This document shows positions 50,840 through 63,999 of a stretch of 64,000 bases of DNA, piece after piece. Position 1 is the stretch's first letter. Every line of letters starts with the position of its first letter. The stretch comes from Caldimonas caldifontis. Lineage in GTDB: Bacteria > Pseudomonadota > Gammaproteobacteria > Burkholderiales > Burkholderiaceae_C. The notes beneath the pieces are model-generated. The model made no database searches. It was not told where the DNA came from and worked only from the letters and a program-made list of their open reading frames with translations. The translations under genes and the position numbers were made by a program. The stretch spans positions 1-64,000 of the forward strand of contig NZ_PSNX01000002.1 in the NCBI RefSeq assembly GCF_002930615.1. Reading direction: 5' to 3'.

Positions 50840-51361
50840 TCAAACCGCGTACTTCTTCGCCAACCCCTCGGGACGCAAGTTGTCGTATTCCTCGAAGGGC
50901 TGATGGATCCAGGGGCTGGTGGGCAGCATTTCCACATGATAGTCCGGCACATAGCTGGACACCCCCTTCACCCAGATCACGGCCGAGCGCAGGTCGGCAA
51001 TGGCCGGCATGCCCCGCAGGCGCTCGACCACGGCCTTGAGCGTGACGCCGGAGTCGGCCAGATCATCGACCAGCAACACCCGCCCAGCCAGCTCGCCCTT
51101 GGGCATGGTGATGTACTTGGCCATGTCCAGGCGCCCCTGGATGGTGCCGGCCTCGGCCCGGTAGGAACTCGTGGACATGATGGCCAGGGGTTTGTCGAAC
51201 ACCCGCGAGAGCACATCGCCCGGGCGCATGCCGCCACGGGCCAGGCACAGGATCTGGTCGAACTGCCAGCCCGAGTTGTGCACCTTCAGCGCCAGACGCT
51301 CGATGAGCATGTGGTATTCATCCCAGGACACGTAGAGGTGTTTGCCGTCGTCGGTCAGCAT
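50840..51361 (-). CDS. Purine-type phosphoribosyltransferase
   Basis: 173 residues. The PRPP-binding motif is RVLLVDDLADSGVTL; the N-terminal part has QILCLARGGMRPGDVLSR, as in Gpt-like enzymes. It transfers phosphoribose to a purine base, probably xanthine, guanine or hypoxanthine. It is next to purA, consistent with purine salvage. The exact substrate is not certain. Confidence 0.88.
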   Translation of the reverse strand: MLTDDGKHLYVSWDEYHMLIERLALKVHNSGWQFDQILCLARGGMRPGDVLSRVFDKPLAIMSTSSYRAEAGTIQGRLDMAKYITMPKGELAGRVLLVDDLADSGVTLKAVVERLRGMPAIADLRSAVIWVKGVSSYVPDYHVEMLPTSPWIHQPFEEYDNLRPEGLAKKYAV

Positions 51362-51436
51362 GCAGGCTCCTTGCGCTTGCTCGTCATTGCAGGAAAGCGG
51401 GAAAAATATCTTGCAGGGTGATGAGGCCTGAGGGGC

Positions 51437-52816
<1,380 letters not shown>

Positions 52817-52829
<13 letters not shown>

Positions 52830-53980
52830 ACCACCCAGCGGTCGCCTTCGGCCACCAGCTCGCGATCGCATTCGAATTCCTGCACCTCGTGTTCGTGCCC
52901 AGGCAGCACACACACGACGATCTCGCCCTGCTCGCGCAGGCCTCGCACGGCCTCTCGCAGCGCCGGCTGCTCACCCCAAGGCGCTCGCACGGCCGCACGG
53001 GTGCCTGCCACGCGGGCCAGGCCCACCACCTCCTTGAGGTCGGTGCTGAAGCCCACCGCCGGGCGATTGCGGCCGAACACCGCTCCCACCTCGTCATACC
53101 GGCCGCCTCGGACCAGCGAATCCGGGCTGCCTGCGGCATAGACGGCAAAGCGCGCCCCACTGTAGTAGGCGTAGCCGCTGAGGTCGGCCAGGTCCAGCCC
53201 GATCGCCACCTCCGGGAAGTCCCGGGCGAGGTGATCGGTCAGCCAGGTGAGGTCATCAAGCGCCGCACCGATGGCGGCTCTCGCGGGCAGACGGCGACGC
53301 GCCTCGGCCAGGATCTCGAGCCCCCCGTACAGTTCGGTGAGGGTCAGCAAGCCCGCGCGTGCCTCGGCTGGGAAGCCCGCCGTGAGCTGCTGCAACGTTG
53401 CCGTGTCCTTGGCCGCGAGGCACCGATAGACCTCGCCCAGGGTGGCCGCCTCGACGGGGACACCCGCCAGCAGGGCGCGGACGATGCGGGCGTCGGCCAG
53501 ATCCAGCGCAAGCCCCTGCACGCCGACCCGTTGCAGCGCGGTGAGCGCCAGCTCCTGCACTTCCAGATCGGCTTCCAGCCCGGCATGCCCATAGATCTCG
53601 GCGCCGAACTGCAGGGGTTCGCGGGTCGCCCTCAGGCCGGCTGGGCGGGTGTGCAGCACGGGGGCGCAGTAGCACAGCCGGGTCACGCCCTCGCGGTTCA
53701 GCAGATGTGCGTCAATGCGAGCGACCTGGGGCGTGGCATCGGCACGCACACCCAGCGTGCGGCCACTGAGCTGATCGACCAGCTTGAAGGTGCGCAGGTC
53801 GAGTTCCCCTCCCGCGCCAGTGAGCAGGGATTCGAGATGCTCCAGCATGGGCGGCATCACCAGCTCGTAGCCGCAGCAACGGGCCGCGTCGAGCAGCACG
53901 CGCCGGAGTTCCTCGATACGCCGCGCCTCGGAAGGCAAGACGTCGGCGATGTGCTCGGGCAGGAGCCAAGCAGAAGACAT
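52817..53980 (-). CDS. hisZ: ATP phosphoribosyltransferase regulatory subunit HisZ
   Basis: 387 residues. HisZ is a histidyl-tRNA-synthetase-like protein that activates the short form of HisG in histidine synthesis. N-terminal [22 protein letters not shown], then class II motifs degraded relative to HisS ([25 protein letters not shown], shown in part; [20 protein letters not shown], in part). True hisS is at 61.4-62.7 kb. Presence implies that a short HisG is encoded elsewhere. Confidence 0.95.
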
Positions 53981-54009
53981 GGGAAAGCAGGAGGGGGATT
54001 AAAAACGTG

Positions 54010-54015
54010 ATTGTA
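54010..54015 (-). promoter_or_regulatory. Candidate -10 box of hisZ-purA
   Basis: TACAAT on the minus strand lies 29 bases upstream of the hisZ ATG in an A/T-rich patch. A hairpin GTGGC/GCCAC precedes it. No clear -35 is seen. Confidence 0.3.
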
Positions 54016-54064
54016 CCGGCGTGGCGCGCCCTGCCACGACGGCACAGCGGCGGTGCGTGCGGGC

Positions 54065-54256
54065 CTAGACGGCAAACAGCAGGAGCAACAGGCCGGCCAG
54101 CATGCTGAGCAATCCGACAAAGCGCAACTGGCCGTCACGCAGGAGGAGTGCCTGCTCGAAAACGCGGCGCCAGACCCGGGGGCTCAGGAAAGGGAGAAGG
54201 CCCTCGAAAACCAGCACCAAGGCCAGCGCAGCAAGGATCACCTCCCCCATGAGCAT
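54065..54256 (-). CDS. DUF2065 small membrane protein (YjeT-like)
   Basis: 63 residues with two membrane spans and the family motif LVLVFEGLLPFLSPRVWRR. The start shares one base with the hflC stop (TGATG). DUF2065 genes follow hflC in many proteobacteria; the role is unknown, probably with the HflKC complex. Confidence 0.88.
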   Translation of the reverse strand: MLMGEVILAALALVLVFEGLLPFLSPRVWRRVFEQALLLRDGQLRFVGLLSMLAGLLLLLFAV

Positions 54257-55149
54257 CAGCGGCGGCTCGGGGACGTGCCGGTGCCGCTGTTCTGCATCGA
54301 GCGGAAAAAGTCCCCGTTGGGATCGATCACCATCACGTCAGACTTGCTGCGGAAGCTCTGGCGATAGGCCTCCAGGCTGCGGTAGAACTGCGCAAACTGG
54401 GGATCGCGCCCGAAGGCAGCTGCGTAGATCGCCGAAGCCTGGGCATCGCCCTGGCCCTTGACCTTCTGGGCTTCCCGGTAGGCCTCTGCAACGATGACCT
54501 CGCGCTGCCGGTCCGCATCGGCGCGAATGCTCTCTCCCTCGGCGGCACCGGTCGATCGGCGCTCATTGGCCACACGGCGGCGCTCCGACTCCATGCGGCG
54601 ATAGACCGCATCGGTGATGCTGGCAGAGAAGTCCACGCGCTTGATGCGCACATCCACGATTTCGATGCCGAAGCTTTTCGCATCTTCTGCCAGACGAGCC
54701 TGCACCGCCTGCATCACGCGCTCACGATCGGTCGACACCACCGCACGCACGGTGCGGCGAGTGACTTCCTCGTTGAAGGCCGCCTGCACGATCGGCGCCA
54801 GCCGCACTTCGGCGTTACGCACATCGGCGCCATTGTTGTTGCGGATGAACTGGCGCGGGTCGGTGATGCGCCATTTCACCAGCCAGTCGATCACCAGGCT
54901 CTGCTTTTCTGCGGTGAAGATGGGGCGTGTCTCGGGGCTGTCCAACGACTGGATGCGCTTGTCCAGGAAAACGACGTTCTGGAAGGGCGGCGGGAGCTTG
55001 AACTTCAAGCCCGGCTCGCTGATGACTTCCTTGATCTCACCCAGGGCGTACACCGCGGCGAACTGACGCTGGTCGACGACAAAAAGCATCGACCCGGCCA
55101 CGACGATGGCCAGCAGCAGGGTCGAGACGATCATTCCAATGCGATTCAT
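54256..55149 (-). CDS. hflC: HflC, regulator of FtsH protease
   Basis: 297 residues from the ATG at 55149. An N-terminal membrane anchor (about 1-25) is followed by an SPFH/band-7 domain (FVVDQRQFAAVYALGEI onward) and a long charged helix. HflK and HflC form a cage around FtsH in the inner membrane. Upstream open frame overlaps hflK and is not family-like. Confidence 0.96.
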   Translation of the reverse strand: MNRIGMIVSTLLLAIVVAGSMLFVVDQRQFAAVYALGEIKEVISEPGLKFKLPPPFQNVVFLDKRIQSLDSPETRPIFTAEKQSLVIDWLVKWRITDPRQFIRNNNGADVRNAEVRLAPIVQAAFNEEVTRRTVRAVVSTDRERVMQAVQARLAEDAKSFGIEIVDVRIKRVDFSASITDAVYRRMESERRRVANERRSTGAAEGESIRADADRQREVIVAEAYREAQKVKGQGDAQASAIYAAAFGRDPQFAQFYRSLEAYRQSFRSKSDVMVIDPNGDFFRSMQNSGTGTSPSRR

Positions 55150-55177
55150 GGGGTCCTCGTGGGTCTCGGCTCGGCGG

Positions 55178-56569
55178 TCAGCGGGCGTCGCGCTCCCGGC
55201 TGCGCTGAGGGTCGCGCAGGCGGTTGTCGCTGGACATCGGCAGGGGTTGCTGAGGCGTCTCGGCGGACGGGGCGGCCTGGGCGGGTGACGCGGCCGCACC
55301 CCCCTGGATAAGCTTATCCAGAGGCAGATACAGCAAGCTGTTGTTGCGCGTGTCCACCATGACCTTGCTCACATTGCTGTAGATCTGCTGCATGGTCTCG
55401 ATGTAAAGGCGATCACGCGTCACGGCAGGCGCACGCTGGTACTCGGCCAGCACGCTGCGGAAGCGATCCGCGTCACCTTCGGCCTGAGCGACGACACGTG
55501 CGCGATAGGCTTCGGCTTCCTCGCGCAGGCGTGCCGCCGTACCCTGGGCGCGCGGAATCACGTCGTTGGCATAGGCCTGACCCTCATTCTTCAGGCGCTC
55601 ACGATCAGCGCTGGCCTTGAGGGCATCGTCGAACGCCGCTTGCACCTGCTCGGGGGCCTGCACGCTCTGAATATTGACGTTGGAGATCACGATGCCGGCG
55701 CGCAGGCGGTCAAGCTGAGCCTGCACCGACTTCACCAACTCAGCCGCGATCGCGTCACGCTGCTCGTAGAGGACGGCATCCATGGCGCTGCGCCCCACGA
55801 CCTCGCGCACGGCGGACTCTGCTGCCTGGATCACGGCATCATCAGGTCGCCGGTTCTCGAACAGGTAGTCTTTCACATCCTTCAGCCGGTACTGAACCGT
55901 GAAGCGGATGTCCACGATGTTCTCGTCCTGCGTCAGCATGGACGAATCACGCAAACCCGTGGCCTGCACCACGGACATGCTGCCCACGTCCACCGAACGC
56001 AGTTGAGTGACAGGCACCGTCTCATGCGACTGGAAGGGATAAGGCAGCCGCCATTTGAAACCCGCTTCCGCCGTGTGGCTGTAGCGACCGAAAGTCATGA
56101 CCACGGCCTGCTGGCCTTCCTGGACGATGAACACGCCGCTGCCCAGCCAGATGAGTGCAGCCACGCCGGCGATCAGACCCGCGCCGATGCCCGCGCCCTT
56201 CATGTCGGGCGGCTGGAAGCCGCCGCCTGAGCCGTTGTTGCCCGAACCATTGGGACGTTGAGGACCGCCTGGGCGGCCGCCGAACAGGCCGCTGAGCTTG
56301 CGATTGAAGTCCCGCCAGAGCTCATCGAGGTCGGGGGGGCCGTCATTGCGACCCCCGCCCCCGGAGCCTTGGTTGCGCGTCGGCTCGTTGCCCTGGGGGT
56401 CCAGACTGCGCCCCCAGCGAGGGTCATTCAGGTTGAACACACCGCGCACCGGCCAGACGAGCGTGGCCCACACAGCCCGCGCCAACGCCCGGCCCGTTTC
56501 GGCCAGGGAGCGCAGCCTGCCGGGACGATGCGCACCGGGAGGAGGAAAGAAGCGAATGTTCATGCTCAT
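55178..56569 (-). CDS. hflK: HflK, regulator of FtsH protease
   Basis: 463 residues; the start overlaps the hflX stop (ATGA); a second ATG two codons later is possible. A Gly/Asn/Pro-rich cytoplasmic N-terminus (about 50-120) with DELWRDFNRKLSGLFGG is followed by one membrane span (about 126-150) and the SPFH domain (VFIVQEGQQAVVMTFGRY). Partner of HflC. It ends 28 bases before hflC. Confidence 0.97.
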   Translation of the reverse strand: MSMNIRFFPPPGAHRPGRLRSLAETGRALARAVWATLVWPVRGVFNLNDPRWGRSLDPQGNEPTRNQGSGGGGRNDGPPDLDELWRDFNRKLSGLFGGRPGGPQRPNGSGNNGSGGGFQPPDMKGAGIGAGLIAGVAALIWLGSGVFIVQEGQQAVVMTFGRYSHTAEAGFKWRLPYPFQSHETVPVTQLRSVDVGSMSVVQATGLRDSSMLTQDENIVDIRFTVQYRLKDVKDYLFENRRPDDAVIQAAESAVREVVGRSAMDAVLYEQRDAIAAELVKSVQAQLDRLRAGIVISNVNIQSVQAPEQVQAAFDDALKASADRERLKNEGQAYANDVIPRAQGTAARLREEAEAYRARVVAQAEGDADRFRSVLAEYQRAPAVTRDRLYIETMQQIYSNVSKVMVDTRNNSLLYLPLDKLIQGGAAASPAQAAPSAETPQQPLPMSSDNRLRDPQRSRERDAR

Positions 56570-57801
56570 GCGACAAGGACGGTGGTGTTCATGGGAGTCG
56601 GGGCTTCGGCATTCGCCACATCGGATTCGTACACAGGTGCCTGCGATGCTGACGCTGTCTCACCAGCCCGTCCCAGGGAGGCATCGGCCACGAGCCGCCG
56701 CAAGGCATCCAGACCTTCCCCCTGGGCGGCACTGACAAAGACTCTGGGGGCCGAGCGGTGAGGCGTCAGCTCGAACTGGTCCACCCGATCGCGCGGGCGC
56801 TGGCTGGGCTCGAGGGCATCCAGCTTGTTGAAGACCAGGATCTGCGGAAGTTCCGCAGCGCCGATGTCAGCCAGCACCCGCTGGACTTCGTCGATCTGCT
56901 CGCGCCAGCCCGCACTGGAGGCATCCACCACATGCAACAGCAAGTCGGCATCGGCGGCCTCCTGCAGCGTGGCATGGAAAGCCTCCACCAGGCCGTGAGG
57001 CAGATCACGGATGAAGCCCACAGTATCGGACAGACTGACCGTGCGGTCGGCATCGGCCAGGTAGAGCTGTCGGGTGGTGGTGTCCAGCGTCGCGAAGAGC
57101 TGGTCGGCCGCGTAGGTGCGGGCCTTGACCAGCGCGTTGAACAGCGTGGACTTGCCCGCGTTGGTGTACCCCACCAGGGAAACCTTGAAGGTGCCACTGC
57201 GCTCGCGCGAGCGCCGCTGGGTCTGGCGTTGACGCTTGACCCGCTCCAGCTGGGCCTTCACCGACTTGATGCGCTGGCCGATCATGCGGCGGTCCAGCTC
57301 GATCTGGGTTTCGCCCGGCCCGCCTCGATGCCCCACCCCGCCGCGCTGACGCTCCAGGTGGCTCCAGCGGCGCACCAGACGGGTGGACAGGTATTGCAGA
57401 CGCGCCAGCTCCACCTGGAGCTTGCCCTCGTGGCTGCGAGCCCGCTGGGCAAAGATTTCCAGGATGAGCGTGGTGCGATCAGCCACCGGCACCCCCAGGA
57501 AACGCTCGAGGTTGCGCTGCTGTGCGGGAGACAGCGCCTGGTCGAAGAGGACGCCAGCGGCTTGGTGCAGGGTGACCAGCGCCTTGATTTCTTCAGCCTT
57601 GCCCTCGCCGACGAACAAGGCCGCGTCGGGAGCCTTGCGACGCGCCGTCAGACGCGCCACCGGGGCATCGCCGGCAGACTCGGCCAGCAGAGCCAGCTCG
57701 TCCAGCGTGGGATCGAAAGAGGAACCCGGCCCGAAGTCCACCCCCACCAGGATGGTCGGCTGGGGCACGTACGCGGCCGGGGCATTCAAGGTCGATGTCA
57801 C
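56566..57801 (-). CDS. hflX: GTPase HflX
   Basis: 411 residues. Ribosome-associated GTPase that splits stalled ribosomes. The HflX-specific N-terminal domain has FDQALSPAQQRNLE and GPGETQIELDRR; the G domain has G1 GYTNAGKST, DTVGFIRDLPH (G3) and FNKLDAL (G4). C-terminal tail is low complexity. It follows hfq. Confidence 0.97.
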   Translation of the reverse strand: MTSTLNAPAAYVPQPTILVGVDFGPGSSFDPTLDELALLAESAGDAPVARLTARRKAPDAALFVGEGKAEEIKALVTLHQAAGVLFDQALSPAQQRNLERFLGVPVADRTTLILEIFAQRARSHEGKLQVELARLQYLSTRLVRRWSHLERQRGGVGHRGGPGETQIELDRRMIGQRIKSVKAQLERVKRQRQTQRRSRERSGTFKVSLVGYTNAGKSTLFNALVKARTYAADQLFATLDTTTRQLYLADADRTVSLSDTVGFIRDLPHGLVEAFHATLQEAADADLLLHVVDASSAGWREQIDEVQRVLADIGAAELPQILVFNKLDALEPSQRPRDRVDQFELTPHRSAPRVFVSAAQGEGLDALRRLVADASLGRAGETASASQAPVYESDVANAEAPTPMNTTVLVA

Positions 57802-57848
57802 CTCAGGCTGAGCCCAGCCCCCCGGCCAGGCCGGAGGGACAGGACATG

Positions 57849-58091
57849 TCAGTGGGAATCCGCCTGTTCGTTGGCGTGGAAATTCACGGCGCGGCCGGGA
57901 ACGACCGTCGAGATGGCATGCTTGTAGACCATCTGGGTGACGGTGTTGCGCAACAGCACGACATATTGATCAAACGACTCAATATGGCCCTGCAGCTTGA
58001 TGCCGTTGACCAGGTAAATGGACACCGGCACGTGCTCTTTGCGTAGCAGGTTCAAAAAGGGGTCTTGGAGGAGTTGCCCTTTGTTGCTCAC
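57849..58091 (-). CDS. hfq: RNA chaperone Hfq
   Basis: 80 residues from a GTG at 58091, with GGAG upstream. Hexameric Sm-like protein for sRNA-mRNA pairing. [29 protein letters not shown] is the Sm1 motif (shown in part) and [10 protein letters not shown] the Sm2 motif. The C-terminal tail is short. Confidence 0.98.
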   Translation of the reverse strand: MSNKGQLLQDPFLNLLRKEHVPVSIYLVNGIKLQGHIESFDQYVVLLRNTVTQMVYKHAISTVVPGRAVNFHANEQADSH

Positions 58092-58160
58092 GATATTCTC
58101 CGTGTTGGATATTTTGGAAGCCGCACGTTAACACACCGCTGCACGCATTCCGAGGAGTAG

Positions 58161-59501
58161 TCAGGAATCCTTGTCTGAGAAGGGGTTGCGGGACGAGCGC
58201 ATCTCCACCCTCAGCGGAGTGCCGACCAGCTTGAAATGGTCGCGGATGCGGCCTTCCAGGTAGCGCTTGTAGGCGTCAGTGACGTGCTCCAGAGAATTCC
58301 CATGCACCACGACCACCGGCGGGTTCATGCCTCCCTGGTGCGCATAACGCAGCTTGGGCCGGAACATCCCTGAGCGCTTGGGCGCCTGGTGCTCGACCGC
58401 CTCGTGGATCAACCGGGTCAGGACCGGCGTGGTCATCTTCTTGAACGCCGATTCATGGGCCTGGGCGATGGCCTTCCACAGCGGCCCCAACCCCTGGCGC
58501 CTGAGCGCCGAGATGTGCACGATCGGAGCGAAACGCAGGAACGCGAGGCGCTGGGCGATCGACCGCTCGAGCATCTGCCGCTGGTAGTCGTCCACGGCGT
58601 CCCACTTGTTGACCGCCATCACCACCGCGCGCCCGCTGTCGAGCACGTAGCCGGCAATGTGGGCGTCCTGGTCACTCACCCCTTGCGTGGCATCGAGCAG
58701 CAGGACCACGACATGGGCTTGCGCAATGGCCTGCAGGGTCTTGACGACCGAAAACTTCTCGATCGCTTCAAACACTCTGCCCTTGCGCCGCAGGCCCGCC
58801 GTGTCAATGATCTCGAAGACCTGTCCGTTGTGCTCCAGCGGCACTCGGATCGCGTCGCGCGTGGTGCCCGGCAGGTCGAAGGCCACGAGGCGTTCCTCGC
58901 CCAGCCAGGTGTTGATGAGGGTCGATTTGCCCACATTCGGGCGGCCCGCCACCGCCAGACGGATGACTCTTGCGTCAGCTTCGGTCGCGTCCTCGTCGTC
59001 TGGCAGCGGTGGGAGCAGTTCCAGGGCCGCCTCGACCAGGCTGCGCACACCCTGCCCGTGGGCTGCAGACACCGGCACCGGGGCACCCAGGCCCAGTTCG
59101 TAGAACTCTGCGATTTGTGGCCCTTCCTGCATGCCTTCGGCCTTGTTGGCCGCCAGCACCACCGGCTTTCCGGTGGTGCGCAGGTAGCGAGCGATGTCAT
59201 GATCCTGGGCCGACAGCCCGGCGCGCACGTCCACGACAAAGACGATGGCATCCGCCTCGGCCACCGCCTGGCGGGTCTGCTTGGCCATCTCGCGCACGAT
59301 CCCGCTGGAGGCATCGGGCTCGAAGCCTCCGGTGTCGATCACGATGTAGTCGCGGCCGCCGAGCTTACCGTCCCCGTAGTGGCGATCACGCGTGAGCCCC
59401 GCGAAGTCGGCCACGATGGCGTCGCGCGACTTGGTCATGCGGTTGAACAACGTGGACTTGCCCACGTTGGGACGCCCCACCAGGGCGATCACGGGTTTCA
59501 T
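58161..59501 (-). CDS. der: Ribosome assembly GTPase Der (EngA)
   Basis: 446 residues with two tandem G domains: GRPNVGKST at about 9-17 and again in the middle ([12 protein letters not shown]), DTGGF and DTAGLRRKG as G3 motifs, then a KH-like C-terminal domain. Essential for 50S subunit assembly. It lies between bamB and hfq. Confidence 0.98.
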   Translation of the reverse strand: MKPVIALVGRPNVGKSTLFNRMTKSRDAIVADFAGLTRDRHYGDGKLGGRDYIVIDTGGFEPDASSGIVREMAKQTRQAVAEADAIVFVVDVRAGLSAQDHDIARYLRTTGKPVVLAANKAEGMQEGPQIAEFYELGLGAPVPVSAAHGQGVRSLVEAALELLPPLPDDEDATEADARVIRLAVAGRPNVGKSTLINTWLGEERLVAFDLPGTTRDAIRVPLEHNGQVFEIIDTAGLRRKGRVFEAIEKFSVVKTLQAIAQAHVVVLLLDATQGVSDQDAHIAGYVLDSGRAVVMAVNKWDAVDDYQRQMLERSIAQRLAFLRFAPIVHISALRRQGLGPLWKAIAQAHESAFKKMTTPVLTRLIHEAVEHQAPKRSGMFRPKLRYAHQGGMNPPVVVVHGNSLEHVTDAYKRYLEGRIRDHFKLVGTPLRVEMRSSRNPFSDKDS

Positions 59502-59525
59502 GGAAATGTCCTCGAGCAGCGGCCC

Positions 59526-60668
59526 TCACTCGGGCCGGAAGGCATACAGTCGCCCGGCGCGGGTCAGCACCACCAGGTGCGCGCCGACCTGCAGCGGCGC
59601 ACCCGAGATCCCGCTGCCATCGGTCGCGACGCGCCCGACCAGGGCGCCGTCGCGTCGGGACAGGAAATGGACATAGCCCTCCTGGTCCCCGACGACGATG
59701 CTGTCGCCCGCGGCCAGAGGCGTGGTCAGCCCCCGGAAACGCAGGCTGTCAGCGGTCCAGAGCACGTCCCCGTCGCTCAGTCGGTAGGCGGTGATCCGCC
59801 CGGTGCTGTCCACTCCATAGGCCTGGCCATCGTCAGTCGCCATGCCTGTCGCTCCGTTGGAGGCCTTGCTCCAGAGCAGCCGGGCCCGACGTGTGTCCAC
59901 GCAACCGACGGCAGCCTGGAAGGCTCGCACGCACACTGCATCGCCCTGACGGCCGGCAGGTCCGACGAGATCGGCAAGTCGCTCCACCTCGTTGGTACCG
60001 CGGGGGTTTGCCACGGGCACTTCCCACCGGACCGTGCCGCGCAGCGGGTCCAGCGCGGCGAGCCGAGGCCCCTGCCCCACGATCAGCGTATCGCCGACTG
60101 GCAGGAGCACGCCTTGCTGAGACAGCGTCAGGGGATCGCCCGGGCGTTGCTGCCCCCACAGGCGAGACCCGGTATCTGCATCAAATGCGTGCACCGAGCG
60201 ATCCTGGGCGTATACAAAAACCCGCTCACCCGCCACCAGCGGGGGCGTGAGTGAACGGGCGCTCAGACGACGGCGCCAGAGTTCCTGCCCGTCCTGGAGG
60301 ACCACCACCTCTCCCCCACTTGTGACAACGGCCACGCGTCGGCCATCCTGGCCCGCACCAGCCGCCAGCGGCCCTCCGGCGGACGCCCGCCACTGCACCC
60401 GGCCGGTCTCGGCATCCAGCAGCGTCACCGCGCCATCCTCGGCCGCCACAGCCAGCGTCCCCGCCGCAACCGCAGGACGCACCACCGCTCGGACCTCGCC
60501 GACCGGCTGGGTCCAGGCCACCTGCGGCCGCACCACGGACGGCGCCGGTTGGACCAAGGGTGTGGGTTCCGGGGGCTTGGGGCTGCTGGAACAGCCAGCC
60601 AAGAGCATTGCGCCCAGGGCCACGCCGAGCCAAGTGCATCGGCCGGTGCGCTCGCCGCCTCGAAGCAT
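59526..60668 (-). CDS. bamB: Outer membrane assembly lipoprotein BamB
   Basis: 380 residues. The lipobox LLAGC places the acylated Cys at residue 26. A Pro-rich linker precedes an eight-bladed PQQ-like beta-propeller (repeats such as VTLLDAETGRVQW and VHAFDADTGSRLWG). BamB helps BamA insert barrels. The start shares a base with the yfgM stop (TGATG). Confidence 0.96.
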   Translation of the reverse strand: MLRGGERTGRCTWLGVALGAMLLAGCSSSPKPPEPTPLVQPAPSVVRPQVAWTQPVGEVRAVVRPAVAAGTLAVAAEDGAVTLLDAETGRVQWRASAGGPLAAGAGQDGRRVAVVTSGGEVVVLQDGQELWRRRLSARSLTPPLVAGERVFVYAQDRSVHAFDADTGSRLWGQQRPGDPLTLSQQGVLLPVGDTLIVGQGPRLAALDPLRGTVRWEVPVANPRGTNEVERLADLVGPAGRQGDAVCVRAFQAAVGCVDTRRARLLWSKASNGATGMATDDGQAYGVDSTGRITAYRLSDGDVLWTADSLRFRGLTTPLAAGDSIVVGDQEGYVHFLSRRDGALVGRVATDGSGISGAPLQVGAHLVVLTRAGRLYAFRPE

Positions 60669-61333
60669 CAGCGCACTCCCTCGGCTTGCGCCGCCGGGGC
60701 CGCGCCCAGCGCCGTCAGCTTGGCCTCCACGACGCGACGGTAGTCCAGGCTGGGATCGAGGGCGGCATAGGCCTTCTGGTATTCCTGGCGAGCCTGCTCG
60801 GTGCGCCCCTGGGCGAGGTGGATGTCCCCGCGGCGATCGGCAGCGAGTCCTTCATAGGGCGCCGGCACATCCTTGCTGACCAGGCCCAGGGCCTCGTCGT
60901 AGGCCTTCTCATCGAGCAACAGGCCGGCCAGACGCAGACGGGCCAGCACGCGGTAGTCAGGGTCAGTCGCCTTGTCGGCGACCCAGCGCAGGGCGTCGCG
61001 TGCGGCGTCGGCCTGTCCGGCTGCGACCAGGGCGTGAGCCGCCACCAGCCCGCCCTGCCCCGCGTAGGCCGTGCGCGCGTGGCGGCTGCGCAGATCGTCA
61101 AATGCCTGCCGCACCTTGGCCGCGTCACCCGCCTGGGCGGCGCGCTCCAGTTCGTCGTAGAGGGCGCTGGCCTTCAGCCCTTGATCACGTTGCCAGTAGT
61201 TCCAGCCGTTCCAGGCCGCAAATCCGCCCAGAACGATGATGAGCGTCCAGGTGATGAGGTTGCCATACTGGCGCCAGAAGTGCTTGAGTCGTTCGACTTG
61301 CTCTTGTTCTTCGAGATCGAGATGGGTGGCCAT
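60668..61333 (-). CDS. yfgM: YfgM family TPR membrane protein
   Basis: 221 residues from the ATG at 61333. A cytoplasmic N-terminus (HLDLEEQEQVERLKHFWRQYG), one membrane span (about 25-45), then a periplasmic TPR-like domain. YfgM works with PpiD at the SecYEG translocon. Located between hisS and bamB as in E. coli. Confidence 0.94.
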   Translation of the reverse strand: MATHLDLEEQEQVERLKHFWRQYGNLITWTLIIVLGGFAAWNGWNYWQRDQGLKASALYDELERAAQAGDAAKVRQAFDDLRSRHARTAYAGQGGLVAAHALVAAGQADAARDALRWVADKATDPDYRVLARLRLAGLLLDEKAYDEALGLVSKDVPAPYEGLAADRRGDIHLAQGRTEQARQEYQKAYAALDPSLDYRRVVEAKLTALGAAPAAQAEGVR

Positions 61334-61378
61334 GGAGGTTTCGTCCAACGGCGGCCCAAGCGGCCGCCAAACAGGGAA

Positions 61379-62689
61379 TTATGCGTCGAGCAGCTCGGCA
61401 GCCCACTCGGCTGGGGCTTGCAGGGGCCGCAGCACCTGAGGGCGCTGGGCGTCACGCAAGGCCTTGAGAGCCACCTGGCCCTGAGCCACCTCTTCCTCAC
61501 CGAACACCAATGCGAAACGCGCGCCGGAGGCATCGGCTTTCTTGAACTGGCTTTTCATGCTGCCGCCCCCGGCATGCTGCACGACGCTCACGCCGGCGGC
61601 ACGCAGCGCCTCCAGCGTGACCATGGCCTGGGGCAATAGTGCGGGGGATGGCACGATGGCATAGGCCACGGGCGCGGGGTCGGCCACTGGAAGCTGGAGT
61701 TCCTGGATGAGCAGCAGCAACCGCTCCACTCCGAGGCCGAAGCCGACGGCTGGCGCCGGCTTGCCACCGATCTGCCCGATGAGCCCGTCATAGCGGCCGC
61801 CGCCGCAGACCGTCCCCTGGGAGCCGAGTTGATCGGTCACCCATTCGAAGACCGTGAGGTTGTAGTAGTCCATGCCGCGCACCAGGCGCGGATTGACGCG
61901 ATAGGCCAGGCCCGCGGCATCCAGCACCGACCGCACGGCGTCGAAATGATCACGCGACTCGGCCCCCAGGAAGTCCATGAGCTGAGGTGCGCCTTCGACG
62001 AGTGCCTGCATGGCCGGGTTCTTGGTGTCGAGGATGCGCAGGGGATTGGTGTGCAGACGTCGCTGGGCGTCTGCGTCGAGCTGCGCGGCGTTCGCCTCGA
62101 AGTAACGGATCAGCGCTTCGCGATGTGCATGTCGCTCATGCGGCTGCCCGAGACTGTTGAGCTCCAGCCGCACGTGGCGGCCTTCTTCCAGCCCCAGTTC
62201 CCGCCACAGTGCCCGCACCATGAGGATGAGCTCGGCATCCACGTCCGGCCCGGCAAAGCCCAGGGCTTCCACGTCGAGCTGGTGGAACTGCCGGTAGCGG
62301 CCCTTCTGGGGTCGCTCGTGCCGGAACATCGGGCCGAGCGTCCACAGTCGCAGCGGACCGTTGTAGAGCGCGTTGTGCTCGACCATCGCCCGCACGATCC
62401 CGGCCGTGGCCTCGGGACGCAGCGTCAGACGGTCGCCGTTCATTGCATCGGTGAAGGAGTACATCTCCTTCTCGACGATGTCGGTCACCTCCCCCAGCCC
62501 GCGCACGAACAGCGAGGTCGGCTCGACCACGGGGGTGACGATGTACTGATAGCCATAGCGTGACAGCAGCCGGCGCACGATGGATTCGAACCCGGACCAC
62601 AGGGCCGAGTCGGGTAGCTTGTCCGTGCGCGGCACACTGGCCGGCAGGATGTCATTCATGCCTTTGACGGCACTGATCTTTTCAGCCAT
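61379..62689 (-). CDS. hisS: Histidyl-tRNA synthetase
   Basis: 436 residues. Class II motifs: motif 2 region [21 protein letters not shown] (shown in part: [15 protein letters not shown]), histidine-binding [12 protein letters not shown] and GGGRYDGLI, motif 3 [11 protein letters not shown], and a C-terminal anticodon-binding domain. The intact motifs distinguish it from hisZ. It is 14 bases after ispG. Confidence 0.98.
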   Translation of the reverse strand: MAEKISAVKGMNDILPASVPRTDKLPDSALWSGFESIVRRLLSRYGYQYIVTPVVEPTSLFVRGLGEVTDIVEKEMYSFTDAMNGDRLTLRPEATAGIVRAMVEHNALYNGPLRLWTLGPMFRHERPQKGRYRQFHQLDVEALGFAGPDVDAELILMVRALWRELGLEEGRHVRLELNSLGQPHERHAHREALIRYFEANAAQLDADAQRRLHTNPLRILDTKNPAMQALVEGAPQLMDFLGAESRDHFDAVRSVLDAAGLAYRVNPRLVRGMDYYNLTVFEWVTDQLGSQGTVCGGGRYDGLIGQIGGKPAPAVGFGLGVERLLLLIQELQLPVADPAPVAYAIVPSPALLPQAMVTLEALRAAGVSVVQHAGGGSMKSQFKKADASGARFALVFGEEEVAQGQVALKALRDAQRPQVLRPLQAPAEWAAELLDA

Positions 62690-62703
62690 GTCTGGATCGC
62701 TCT

Positions 62704-63999
<1,296 letters not shown>
